DNA of 48,611 nt. Origin: Candidatus Methanomethylophilaceae archaeon (GTDB lineage: Archaea > Thermoplasmatota > Thermoplasmata > Methanomassiliicoccales > Methanomethylophilaceae). The stretch spans positions 1-48,611 of the forward strand of contig CALULN010000012.1 of the NCBI GenBank assembly GCA_944321505.1, read 5' to 3'. Under the pieces are notes generated by a model. That model was not told the origin of the DNA, did no database searches, and saw nothing but the letters and a program-made list of their open reading frames with translations. Positions 33,680 through 40,968 of this stretch are shown here, in pieces; positions within the stretch are counted from its first letter, which is position 1; every line of letters starts with the position of its first letter. A program made the translations under genes and the position numbers.

Positions 33680-34498
33680 ATGGCACCGACCGCCGTCAGG
33701 GCGCTCTACTACAGCGCCACAGGCAATACGCGCAAGCTCACCGTTGCCGCGGCCGAATCGGCCTCCGCGTCCCTCGGGGTTCCGATGTCGGTGGTGGACT
33801 TCACATCTCCTTCCATCAGGGAGGGCATCGTGGCCTTCTCCTCCGACGAGGTGGCGGTCATCGGATTCCCCACGTACCGGTCCAAGCTGCCGCTGCATAT
33901 TTGCGACGACCTGGCCTCCAAGGTCCGCGGGGATTCCACTCCGGCCATCGTCATAGTCTCCTACGGGAACCGCAGCTACGCCGACAGCGTGGCCCAGCTC
34001 GTATCCGTCCTGAAGCGCAACGGCTTCGTACCCGTCGCAGCCGCCGCATATCCCAGCAGGCACGCGTACTCAGACCTGGTGGGTGCCGGGCGTCCCGATG
34101 CGGACGACCTCCGCGACGCGGAGGGATTCGCCGGGGAGGCATGCCGTATCATCACGGCCGGTATATCCGGAAGGACCCTGGAGGTCCCGGGGGATCCTGA
34201 TGCCCCCTTGTACGTTCCATTGGGGGAGGACGGTAAGCCCGTTTCCTTCCTCCACGCACGTCCTAAGGTCGATACGGAGCTGTGCAACCGCTGCGGAAGA
34301 TGCGCCGACCTGTGCCCGCTCGGATCCATCGATCGCAAGGATCCGGAAGTCACCCACGGAGACTGCTTCAAGTGCCAGGCATGCATCCGCGGCTGTCCTT
34401 CGGGAGCGAGGTTCTTCGACGATCCGCAGTTCGTATCACACGTGAGGCAGCTGGAGTCACTGTACACAGAGAGGAAGGAGATAGAGCACTTCCTCTAG
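33680..34498 (+). CDS. EFR1 family flavodoxin-ferredoxin protein
   Basis: Redox protein of 272 residues joining an N-terminal flavodoxin-like domain (YYSATGNTRKL, IGFPTYRSKLP, YGNRSYADSV) to a C-terminal 2[4Fe-4S] ferredoxin (CNRCGRCADLCPLGS and CFKCQACIRGCPSGA). Such EFR1 proteins occur widely in methanogens and clostridia as electron carriers with unknown partners. The ATG follows the promoter hairpin by about 10 bp. The stop is TAG within CTAG, a palindrome shared with the end of the extended IMPACT gene on the other strand. Confidence 0.92.
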   Translation: MAPTAVRALYYSATGNTRKLTVAAAESASASLGVPMSVVDFTSPSIREGIVAFSSDEVAVIGFPTYRSKLPLHICDDLASKVRGDSTPAIVIVSYGNRSYADSVAQLVSVLKRNGFVPVAAAAYPSRHAYSDLVGAGRPDADDLRDAEGFAGEACRIITAGISGRTLEVPGDPDAPLYVPLGEDGKPVSFLHARPKVDTELCNRCGRCADLCPLGSIDRKDPEVTHGDCFKCQACIRGCPSGARFFDDPQFVSHVRQLESLYTERKEIEHFL

Positions 34499-35115
34499 GC
34501 GTACTCCGTCACTTCCTCTATCGGGACAGCCCTCCTGCCCGAGAGGTCGCTGAGCTTCGCCAGGAACTCCTCCTTTCTGCCGGAGGGGACGAGGCAGCGC
34601 ATCTCGACAGCCTATCCGTACTCGCATACGGGCGGTTCGGCCACCAGTCCCGCCATCACCGTATCGAAATTGGATCTGGTTCTGTAGTCGAGGGTGAATC
34701 GGTAGACCGTGCACTGCGTCTTCGGAACCGTCTCAGCGTTCTCCACAGCGCCCTTCGCCGCCTCCGTGTACGCATGCACGAGCCCGCCGGTGCCCAGCAA
34801 TGTGCCTCCGAAGTACCTGACCACGACGCACAGGCAGTCGCTGAGGCCGGCGCCTCTGAGAACCGATAGGATGGGTTTCCCCGCGGTGCCGGAGGGCTCC
34901 CCGTCGTCGCTGCTCCTGGTCTCTCCGACAGGTCCGCCGTACACGGCAGCATAGCAGTAGTGCCTCGCATCGGGGTACCTGGCTCTCACATCGGAGATGA
35001 GGGACTTGATGCTCCCGGAATCGGGGCAGGGCATGAGAACGCCGATGAACCGGGATGATTTGATCGTCAGCTCCGATTCGGAAGTGCCGGCGACAGTGAG
35101 GAAGCTGTCCCCCAT
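34495..35115 (-). CDS. IMPACT/YigZ family protein with in-frame amber codon
   Basis: UPF0029/IMPACT protein: KSSRFIGVLMP, DDGEPSGTAGKP, and VVRYFGGTLLGTGGLVHAY form the N-terminal domain. Translation meets TAG at 34612-34614 after 167 codons (GAG TAC GGA TAG GCT). The same frame then continues AVEMRCLVPSGRKEEFLAKL and SDLSGRRAVPIEEVTEYA to a TAG at 34495-34497, which matches the C-terminal DUF1949 domain. Read through, it is 206 residues, the normal YigZ length (about 204). Either TAG is decoded (pyrrolysine in this lineage), or the gene is broken by a nonsense mutation or sequencing error. The ATG directly follows the TAG stop of the MFS gene with GGAGGAG as Shine-Dalgarno. Confidence 0.8.
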
Positions 35116-36420
35116 CTACTCCTCCGGGACGATCATCCGGTCACCGTCTTTTCTCTCCTTCGACAGGCAGACCAGCAGGAACGCAAGCACCGAGGATGCG
35201 AACATCAGGCACCAGAGCGTCGAATAGTTCTCCAGGGTGTACACTGAGTGCAGGACGATCCCGGCCACTGCGGTCAGGACCGCACTGCCCAGGAATAGGC
35301 TGACATTCATCATGGACATGGCCGTGCCGGCGATGGAGATCGGGAACCACTCCTTCACCTGCGAGAAGGACAGCGTCATGAACCCACCGAAGAAGCCGAA
35401 CATCGTGCACACGGACATCCAGAACCATGGGTCGTCAGCTTTCCCCGCCATGAGCCAGATTATCCCCCAGACCGCTGCGTAGAGGAGGGTCCCAGTCATC
35501 ATCACCTTCTTCTTGGAGCGGAGAACGCCGCGGGATGCCAGCCTCCCTATCAGCATCGTGCTCACGATTTTCCCGACACCGATCATCGTGACGAACCAGG
35601 CCGCCATGGCGAAAGAGTAGACGTCGCTGTGGAAGTACTGGATCGAGGTGGTGCCCTGGAAGACCATTATGGTCCCGTAGATCAGGAAGTAGGCGATGGC
35701 CATCGTCCAGAACACCCTGCCGCTCCCCAGCACGGCGGACAGCCCGGCCATGGCGGGCGCCGACCCGTCCGTGCGGTCCTCATCGACCTCGCCAGTCTCC
35801 ATCCTGCGGATCTCCTCGATGCCCACGGCCCCTGCATCGGAGGGGTGGTCCCGGATGAAGGCCAGGCATAGGATCGCGAGAGCGACCGTCACGCCTCCGA
35901 GGATAAGGAACACATCCCTCCATCCCACAGCTTCAGACAGAGCGTAGAGGGGTCCGGCAGCGGCAAGCGCACCCACGTTGCCGACGGCGATGACGATCCC
36001 GTTCAGCTGGGGGAAGTCGCCTTTGCCGAACCAGACGGAGATTATCTTCATCAGCGGTATGTACACCACGGCCATTCCCGCGGCGATCATCACCTTGCCC
36101 ACAGCCAATGCCGCGAAGGAGTCGGCGAAGCATGTTATGAACGAGCCGATGGCGGCGATGGCCAGGAACACGGTGGTGGCCTTCCGGGGACCGAACCTGT
36201 CAGCCAGTATGCCGCTGGGGATCTGCATCAGGGCGTAGGTCCAGAAATACACCGAGCTCAGCAGCTCCTTCGACCCGGAGCCTATGTCGGTTATCATCTC
36301 CCCGCCCACGGCGTTCAGGGACATGCGGTGGAAGTAGACGAAGAAGTACGCGACGGTGAGAACTGCGAACATGATCCAACGGTACCTGTGCACAATGTTC
36401 TTCGCCGTCGCGAGATCCAT
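35116..36420 (-). CDS. MFS transporter
   Basis: Major facilitator of 434 residues with about 12 hydrophobic segments: FAVLTVAYFFVYFHRMSLNAV in helix one, the helix 2-3 signature GILADRFGPRKATTVFLAI, and a matching half-repeat LIGRLASRGVLRSKKKVMM. The substrate is not predictable; the N-terminus resembles organophosphate/sugar-phosphate or oxalate/formate antiporter-type carriers. The frame is open to 36465, but the ATG at 36420 is about 25 bp from the TATA element ATATTATATCC (36435-36447). It ends in TAG immediately followed by the ATG of the IMPACT gene in the same frame, so the two are an operon. Confidence 0.92.
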   Translation of the reverse strand: MDLATAKNIVHRYRWIMFAVLTVAYFFVYFHRMSLNAVGGEMITDIGSGSKELLSSVYFWTYALMQIPSGILADRFGPRKATTVFLAIAAIGSFITCFADSFAALAVGKVMIAAGMAVVYIPLMKIISVWFGKGDFPQLNGIVIAVGNVGALAAAGPLYALSEAVGWRDVFLILGGVTVALAILCLAFIRDHPSDAGAVGIEEIRRMETGEVDEDRTDGSAPAMAGLSAVLGSGRVFWTMAIAYFLIYGTIMVFQGTTSIQYFHSDVYSFAMAAWFVTMIGVGKIVSTMLIGRLASRGVLRSKKKVMMTGTLLYAAVWGIIWLMAGKADDPWFWMSVCTMFGFFGGFMTLSFSQVKEWFPISIAGTAMSMMNVSLFLGSAVLTAVAGIVLHSVYTLENYSTLWCLMFASSVLAFLLVCLSKERKDGDRMIVPEE

Positions 36421-36521
36421 GCGACGTGATAGGCGTCGGATATAATATTGTGAGGATGCGACCATTCATAAGCCCCTTCTCTTCGGGCTCCGTGATGCGT
36501 CATCCGCGTGAGGAGAAATGG

Positions 36522-36595
36522 AGCCACTTGTGAGATTCGAACTCACGACCTGCTGATTACAAGTCAGCCGCACTACCGAGCTATGCAAAAGTGGC
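36522..36595 (-). tRNA. tRNA-Thr (anticodon TGT)
   Basis: Cloverleaf on the minus strand: acceptor GCCACTT/AAGTGGC, D-arm containing AGCTCGGTAGTGC, anticodon loop CTTGTAA (TGT at 34-36), T-arm GTGAGTTCGAATCTCAC. 74 nt including a U discriminator, which is usual for archaeal tRNA-Thr; CCA is not encoded and no intron is seen. A TGTTAAGAAC element at about 36625-36634 fits a TATA box at tRNA promoter distance. Confidence 0.96.
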
Positions 36596-36612
36596 CTGGT
36601 TCGCAGGAAAGG

Positions 36613-36641
36613 CCGAGACGTTCTTAACACTTGTGTCTCGG
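36613..36641. terminator. hairpin between PAPS-like gene and tRNA-Thr
   Basis: CCGAGAC (36613-36619) pairs with GTCTCGG (36635-36641) around a 15-nt loop that contains GTTCTTAAC. On the minus strand it follows the stop at 36686 and is trailed by CCTTTCC, so it can end that transcript; its loop also holds the TATA candidate for tRNA-Thr. Confidence 0.45.
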
Positions 36642-36685
36642 TTCCCCGGTTCCCGCACGGGCATGCGGGGATGATGCAGGACGGC

Positions 36686-38617
36686 TCAGAGCTCTTCTTC
36701 CTCGGTCACCCTGAAGTTGACGGCGGGACACGGCCCGAGGCAGTCCTGGCACCATATGCATTCGTCGGGATCTATCTCCACCCTGCCGTCCACCATGCGC
36801 AGCGCTCCCTGCCTGCACCTGGCGGCGCAGAGCCCGCATCCAACGCACTGCTCGGACCTGATGATGAGCTCGAAGAGCTTGTCGATGTTGGCCCTGGCGT
36901 CCTTCTCAACGTTGGCCTTGGAGATTATGGAGCCTTCGCGGTAGACGGTGATGTTGTTGACGGAGACCCATTGCCCTTCGGGATCCTCCTGTATCTTCGA
37001 TCCGATGATTATGAGGAATCCCTTCAGCCTCTGGATGTCGATGGGCCTGGAGAGGGCCGCCTCGATGCTGTATCCGATGACGCACGGGGAGTACCCTTCC
37101 TGAACCCTGATGGCCAGCGGCCCCTTCTCCGACGGGACCTTCTGCCTGGTGAGATCGGACATCTTCCTGCCGGTGACCCTCTCTACCTCCTGGGCGATGG
37201 ACTGCGGGGCCCGCTTCCATCTCCAGAGGGCGTACATCTGCCACTCGGGGGGAAGCCCCCTCTCCTCCCTGTACGAGGAGAGGTACTCCTCCCATCTGCG
37301 GAACTCCTCGGAGTGCTCCCTGAGGGTCTCGAACTCCGCCAGGTCTGATGCGGGGCAGAGGCAGCAGCCGATGCGGTCCAGTCCTCTGGTGTACCAGACG
37401 TTGAAAGGCTCCTTCCTCAGGAACAGGTACATCCACACGTGGAGGGAGTTCCAGCTCTGGATCGGGGAGGCGCCGGTCTGTCCCGGTGTCCAGGGGTTCA
37501 CCCACTCCCTGGGCTTGGAGTGCCTGGCCTCGGATTCGTACTTCCTCTGACCGATGAAGGAGAGCACGCCTCCGGGGAAGTTCTTCCCGATGGCGTTGAC
37601 GGTGGGGCCCAGCTTGTTGGTCTTGCAGCACCACCTGTAGTCCTTGGCCGGGGGGCCGAAGTGGACCAGGTTGCCGTAGAACGCATTGACGGGGGCCCTC
37701 TCCTCGATGAGGCGCAGGCCGTGCCTCTCCGCAGTGGCTCTGACGTGCTCCTCCGTCTCCCTGAACTCCAGTCCGGTGTTGAGGAACAGCACCGGCAGTC
37801 TGAGGCCCGCATCGAGGGTCAGCAGGAGAACGGCCTGGCTGTCCTTCCCTCCGGAGAAGGACACCACCGCCGGCTTGTCGGAATGCTTGGCTATGGTCCT
37901 CTGTATGAACGACACGGCCTCGTCCCTGCGCTTCTCTATGGCCGTGCGGTTGGCTTCTACCACCTGCTCCCATGTGTACCCTCTGTCCGAGGAGCGCAGC
38001 TCCTCCGGCTTCACCCATTTGGTCTTCACCGCCATTCCGCGCTCGGCATCAGTCATCTCCTGCGCGGTCATGCGGGCGGATCCCGTGGCGATCGCCCTGC
38101 GGTCGGATGTCGCGACGATGACCTCGTCGCCCGGCATCACGTCGGGCGTGGCGCCCGTGACCCCCGGGGCCATGAGGTTCCTGCTGTCCTGGACGAAAGG
38201 CACCGCCGCATCCTCGCAGAAGACGATGCCCTTGGTTGCCACCGGTGCGATGCGCATGGCGCTCTGCATGCGGTTGATGAGCACCCAGCCTTTCCCCATG
38301 TCGTATCTGAGGGACGCCACGGCTGTGCCGTCCACCACGATCTCGTCCATCCTGTCCAGCGACGGGGCCTTGTTCAGAATCACCGGATGCCCGTCGGGGA
38401 TGAGGGCCAGCCCGGCCCCTTCGCCGTGCTGCCTGTCCGCAACGCTCCTGATGAGCTCTATGTCGTGGGGGAACGCGGGCCTGGCGTCCCCGGGCGGGGT
38501 GATCTCCACCTCGCGGGTGGGGCGGCCGCACAGAGGGCACTCCATGCTCTCCAGCACAGGCAGGTTGCATTCGTCGCACCATCTCAGGTGATTCTTCCCC
38601 AGTCTGACAGCGGGCAT
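36686..38617 (-). CDS. zinc-ribbon/PUA/PAPS-reductase-like/ferredoxin protein
   Basis: Multi-domain methanogen-type protein of about 643 residues (MJ0066-like). In order: a zinc ribbon (CDECNLP and CPLCGRP, residues about 15-35); a region with a PUA-like RNA-binding domain (about 115-200; GIVFCEDAAVPFVQDSRN, GDEVIVATSDRRAIATG); a PAPS reductase/ATP-pyrophosphatase domain with VVSFSGGKDSQAVLLL; Cys motifs WCCKTNK and CCLCPASDLAEF; and a 2[4Fe-4S] ferredoxin (CVGCGLCAARC, CIWCQDCLGPCP). The combination suggests ATP-dependent sulfur transfer, perhaps to RNA, with its own electron supply; the substrate is unknown. The ATG at 38617 with GGAGAGCCG upstream begins the zinc ribbon. Confidence 0.85.
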   Translation of the reverse strand: MPAVRLGKNHLRWCDECNLPVLESMECPLCGRPTREVEITPPGDARPAFPHDIELIRSVADRQHGEGAGLALIPDGHPVILNKAPSLDRMDEIVVDGTAVASLRYDMGKGWVLINRMQSAMRIAPVATKGIVFCEDAAVPFVQDSRNLMAPGVTGATPDVMPGDEVIVATSDRRAIATGSARMTAQEMTDAERGMAVKTKWVKPEELRSSDRGYTWEQVVEANRTAIEKRRDEAVSFIQRTIAKHSDKPAVVSFSGGKDSQAVLLLTLDAGLRLPVLFLNTGLEFRETEEHVRATAERHGLRLIEERAPVNAFYGNLVHFGPPAKDYRWCCKTNKLGPTVNAIGKNFPGGVLSFIGQRKYESEARHSKPREWVNPWTPGQTGASPIQSWNSLHVWMYLFLRKEPFNVWYTRGLDRIGCCLCPASDLAEFETLREHSEEFRRWEEYLSSYREERGLPPEWQMYALWRWKRAPQSIAQEVERVTGRKMSDLTRQKVPSEKGPLAIRVQEGYSPCVIGYSIEAALSRPIDIQRLKGFLIIIGSKIQEDPEGQWVSVNNITVYREGSIISKANVEKDARANIDKLFELIIRSEQCVGCGLCAARCRQGALRMVDGRVEIDPDECIWCQDCLGPCPAVNFRVTEEEEL

Positions 38618-38708
38618 CGGCTCTCCGATGGCCCTGCAATTGAAAACTGTATCGGATGCGGTATGATTGGTTAAATACGGAATCGCCGATGCGAAGCCGG
38701 TGATTTCC

Positions 38709-39911
38709 ATGCACGGGAAGATCAAGGCTTCGGACAGGTCCATGTCGCTGAACTACGCCATCAGGGAACTGGCGGTATACGCCGACGAAGCCGCTGCCGC
38801 CGGCAAGGACGTCATCAGGCTGAACATCGGCGATCCGAACAAGTGGGATTTCGAGACCCCCGAGTACTTCAAGGCCGCTCTCAGGGAGTCGGTGGACAGG
38901 GTGGACAACGGATACGGCGATTCCCAGGGGGACATCGAGTTCCGCAAGGCCATCTCCCGCAGGGAGTACGAGAAGCACGGTGCGAAGGTGGATCCCTCCA
39001 AGGTGTTCGTCACCCAGGGTGTGGGCGAGGCCATCAGCCTGCTGATGGGGACGTTCGTGGAGCCCGGCGACGAGGTGCTCATCCCCGGTCCCGGGTACTC
39101 GTCTTACAACCAGTACATCCAGTTCTTCGGAGGGAACCCCGTCCCCTACAGGATGATCGAGGAGGAGGACTGGCGCCCCGACATCGACATGATGCGCAAG
39201 CGCATCACCCCTAAGACGAAAGCCATCGTGATGATCAACCCCAACAACCCCACCGGCGCTGTCTACAGCGAGAGGGATGTTCGCGAGATCGGCGACCTGG
39301 CCGCGGAGGCCGGACTGCCGGTCATATCTGACGAGATCTACGACAAGATCACTTTCGGGAAGCCCTACTTCTCCATGTCCAGGGTATCTCCCGATGTATC
39401 GAGGATCATCCTCAACGGATTCTCCAAGGTCAACCTCATGCCCGGATGGAGGATGGGGTACGGGTACTTCCTGGACGAGCAGGGTATACTAGACGACATC
39501 TTCTCCGGCCTCATGAAGCAGCTGAGAGCTAGGATATCGCCCAATGTGCCCTGCCAGTGGGCCGCGAAAGCCTCGCTGCAGGGCCCCCAGGACTACATCG
39601 TGGACATGAACCGCCGTCTGAAGGACAGGGCCGATTACACGTACAAGAGGATCAACGAGATCCCGGGGCTCAGCGTCCGCCGCATCGACGGCGCTTTCTA
39701 CATGTTCCCCAAGATCGAGTGCAACGACTGGAAGGACGACAGGGAGTTCGTTCTCGACGTGCTGAAGGAGACCGGGGTCCTGCTGGTCCACGGTTCCAGC
39801 TTCTGCGAGGAGTTCGGCGCCGGGCACTTCCGCACCATCACCCTTCCGAAGATCAACATCCTCTCCGAGGCCTACGACAGGCTGGAGAAGTTCATGCAGA
39901 AGCACTGCTGA
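38709..39911 (+). CDS. class I/II PLP-dependent aminotransferase
   Basis: AspC/AlaT-like aminotransferase of 400 residues. Motifs: VIRLNIGDPNKWDFETP, VTQGVGEAISLL, INPNNPTGAVYSE, VISDEIYDKI and the Schiff-base lysine in NGFSKVNLMPGWRMGYG. The ATG at 38709 has GGTGATTTCC before it and a GGTTAAATACGG TATA element at 38669-38680; an earlier in-frame GTG-like start would lie in that promoter. Probably an alanine, aspartate or aromatic aminotransferase; specificity cannot be read by eye. Confidence 0.93.
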   Translation: MHGKIKASDRSMSLNYAIRELAVYADEAAAAGKDVIRLNIGDPNKWDFETPEYFKAALRESVDRVDNGYGDSQGDIEFRKAISRREYEKHGAKVDPSKVFVTQGVGEAISLLMGTFVEPGDEVLIPGPGYSSYNQYIQFFGGNPVPYRMIEEEDWRPDIDMMRKRITPKTKAIVMINPNNPTGAVYSERDVREIGDLAAEAGLPVISDEIYDKITFGKPYFSMSRVSPDVSRIILNGFSKVNLMPGWRMGYGYFLDEQGILDDIFSGLMKQLRARISPNVPCQWAAKASLQGPQDYIVDMNRRLKDRADYTYKRINEIPGLSVRRIDGAFYMFPKIECNDWKDDREFVLDVLKETGVLLVHGSSFCEEFGAGHFRTITLPKINILSEAYDRLEKFMQKHC

Positions 39912-39922
39912 ACGTCGCATCA

Positions 39923-40510
39923 TCACTGCGCATCCCGGACGGTGCCGAACGAGAAGCGGATGGTTTCCGTCAGAACATAGAGCGTCACCGTTACCGCGAG
40001 CACCGCCTGCATCATTGAGAGGATTGTCAGCGGCAGAGACATCGATGGCAGCACCGATGCCATCGCACGGGTGGATGCGGCTGAGATCACCAGCGGGAAG
40101 GTGAGGGCACTGAAGGTCGGTTTGAATCCAGACCCTATCACAGATGGCAGTCTGATGACGACCGCGGCGTATGCGGACAGCCCGATGATGTAGAGCAAGC
40201 ACATCAGCCACAGCGGGAACGCATCCCCGCATCCTACGGCCGCCGTTGTGCATAGGGCGAAGGGTGCGATGGAGATGAACATCAGCGGGCGCCTGGGTCC
40301 ACTCGGGACGGGGTCGCGGACGTACCTGCGGGCGACGAAAGGCATCAGGAGGACGGCCATCGCTATCCCGAAAGCTGTGCAGACCGTGCCTATCAGGACC
40401 AGTCCTGCGGATTGTGCGGATATCCCCGCAGCGGCGATACCGACGAATGGTACGAACACACAGGCATGGAGATCCTCTCTCAGCGCCCTCGGGTGCCTGA
40501 GGATGATGAC
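39923..40510 (-). pseudogene. TDT (TehA/SLAC1-like) transporter remnant, 5' end missing
   Basis: The C-terminal part of a tellurite-resistance/dicarboxylate transporter: it begins ILRHPRALREDLHACVFVPF, a block that normally follows an N-terminal membrane helix or sits early in TDT proteins, and continues with about six hydrophobic segments to FSFGTVRDAQ. No in-frame ATG, GTG or TTG lies near this point; the frame runs on to 40804, but that part is antisense to a surface-protein repeat and looks non-coding. TDT proteins usually have about ten helices, so the front third or more is lost. Confidence 0.6.
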
Positions 40511-40912
40511 GCCATCGGCGGAACGCTTACGCAGCTCGTCGGCTACGAAATCGAAGGCAAGAGGATGACTCTCAAGCTGAACGGCAAAGTCATCGATCCG
40601 TCGGATTTCTTCCGGATGCCGTTCCGGGATCCGGAGCTGGTGGTCACATACACCGACAAAGCTCCTGTCGGACCGAACGGCCCTACAGACCCTACGGATC
40701 CCGTGGATCCCACTGGGCCAACCGAGCCTGTGGGTCCGACAGAGCCGACGGGTCCGTCGGGGCCCGGGGGGACAGGAAGCGGAACGGGACACGGCGACGG
40801 CCACACGCTGACCATCGGCGGTGTGACCCTGGACCTCAGGGTCCTGGCGGCGGTGATCGTCCTATCGTTGGCGACCTGTATGCTGGCGTCTTTCGTGGCC
40901 AGGAGGCTCTGA
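40511..40912 (+). pseudogene. C-terminal remnant of a Pro/Gly-rich surface protein
   Basis: In-frame segment GTLTQLVGYEIEGKRMTLKL and GKVIDPSDFFRMPFRD, then a stalk of PTDP/PTGPTEP repeats (about 40680-40770), a Gly/Ser linker and one C-terminal hydrophobic helix LRVLAAVIVLSLATCMLASF with VARRL, typical of an anchored archaeal adhesin. The frame is open from an ATG at 40412, but the first 33 codons lie antisense to the transporter remnant and carry no signal peptide. The real N-terminus is missing. Together with the transporter remnant this marks a deletion that joined two divergent genes head to head. Confidence 0.6.
40680..40770 (+). repeat. Pro/Gly/Thr-rich coding repeat
   Basis: Degenerate 9- to 12-base units encoding PTDP, PTGP and PTEP, a typical cell-wall-spanning stalk of surface proteins. 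Prone to slippage and recombination. Confidence 0.7.
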
Positions 40913-40925
40913 CAAACATCTCACT

Positions 40926-40956
40926 GCCCGGGGGCATCCCCGGGCGGATCCTTTTT
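40926..40956 (+). terminator. strong hairpin terminator with T-run
   Basis: GCCCGGGG-GCAT-CCCCGGGC (40926-40945) followed by TTTTT at 40952-40956, after the surface-protein remnant. The most convincing intrinsic-type terminator in the window. Confidence 0.7.
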
Positions 40957-40968
40957 CCTGTCCAGGTG

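Noticed and set aside
40680-40770. CRISPR-like or tandem DNA repeat
   Set aside because: Short degenerate codon repeats encoding a Pro/Thr/Gly stalk; no spacers.
39923-40804. Single 293-residue transporter gene starting at 40804
   Set aside because: The first 100 residues are antisense to a surface-protein stalk and are Arg/Pro-rich without membrane segments; only the part from about 40510 down is transporter-like.
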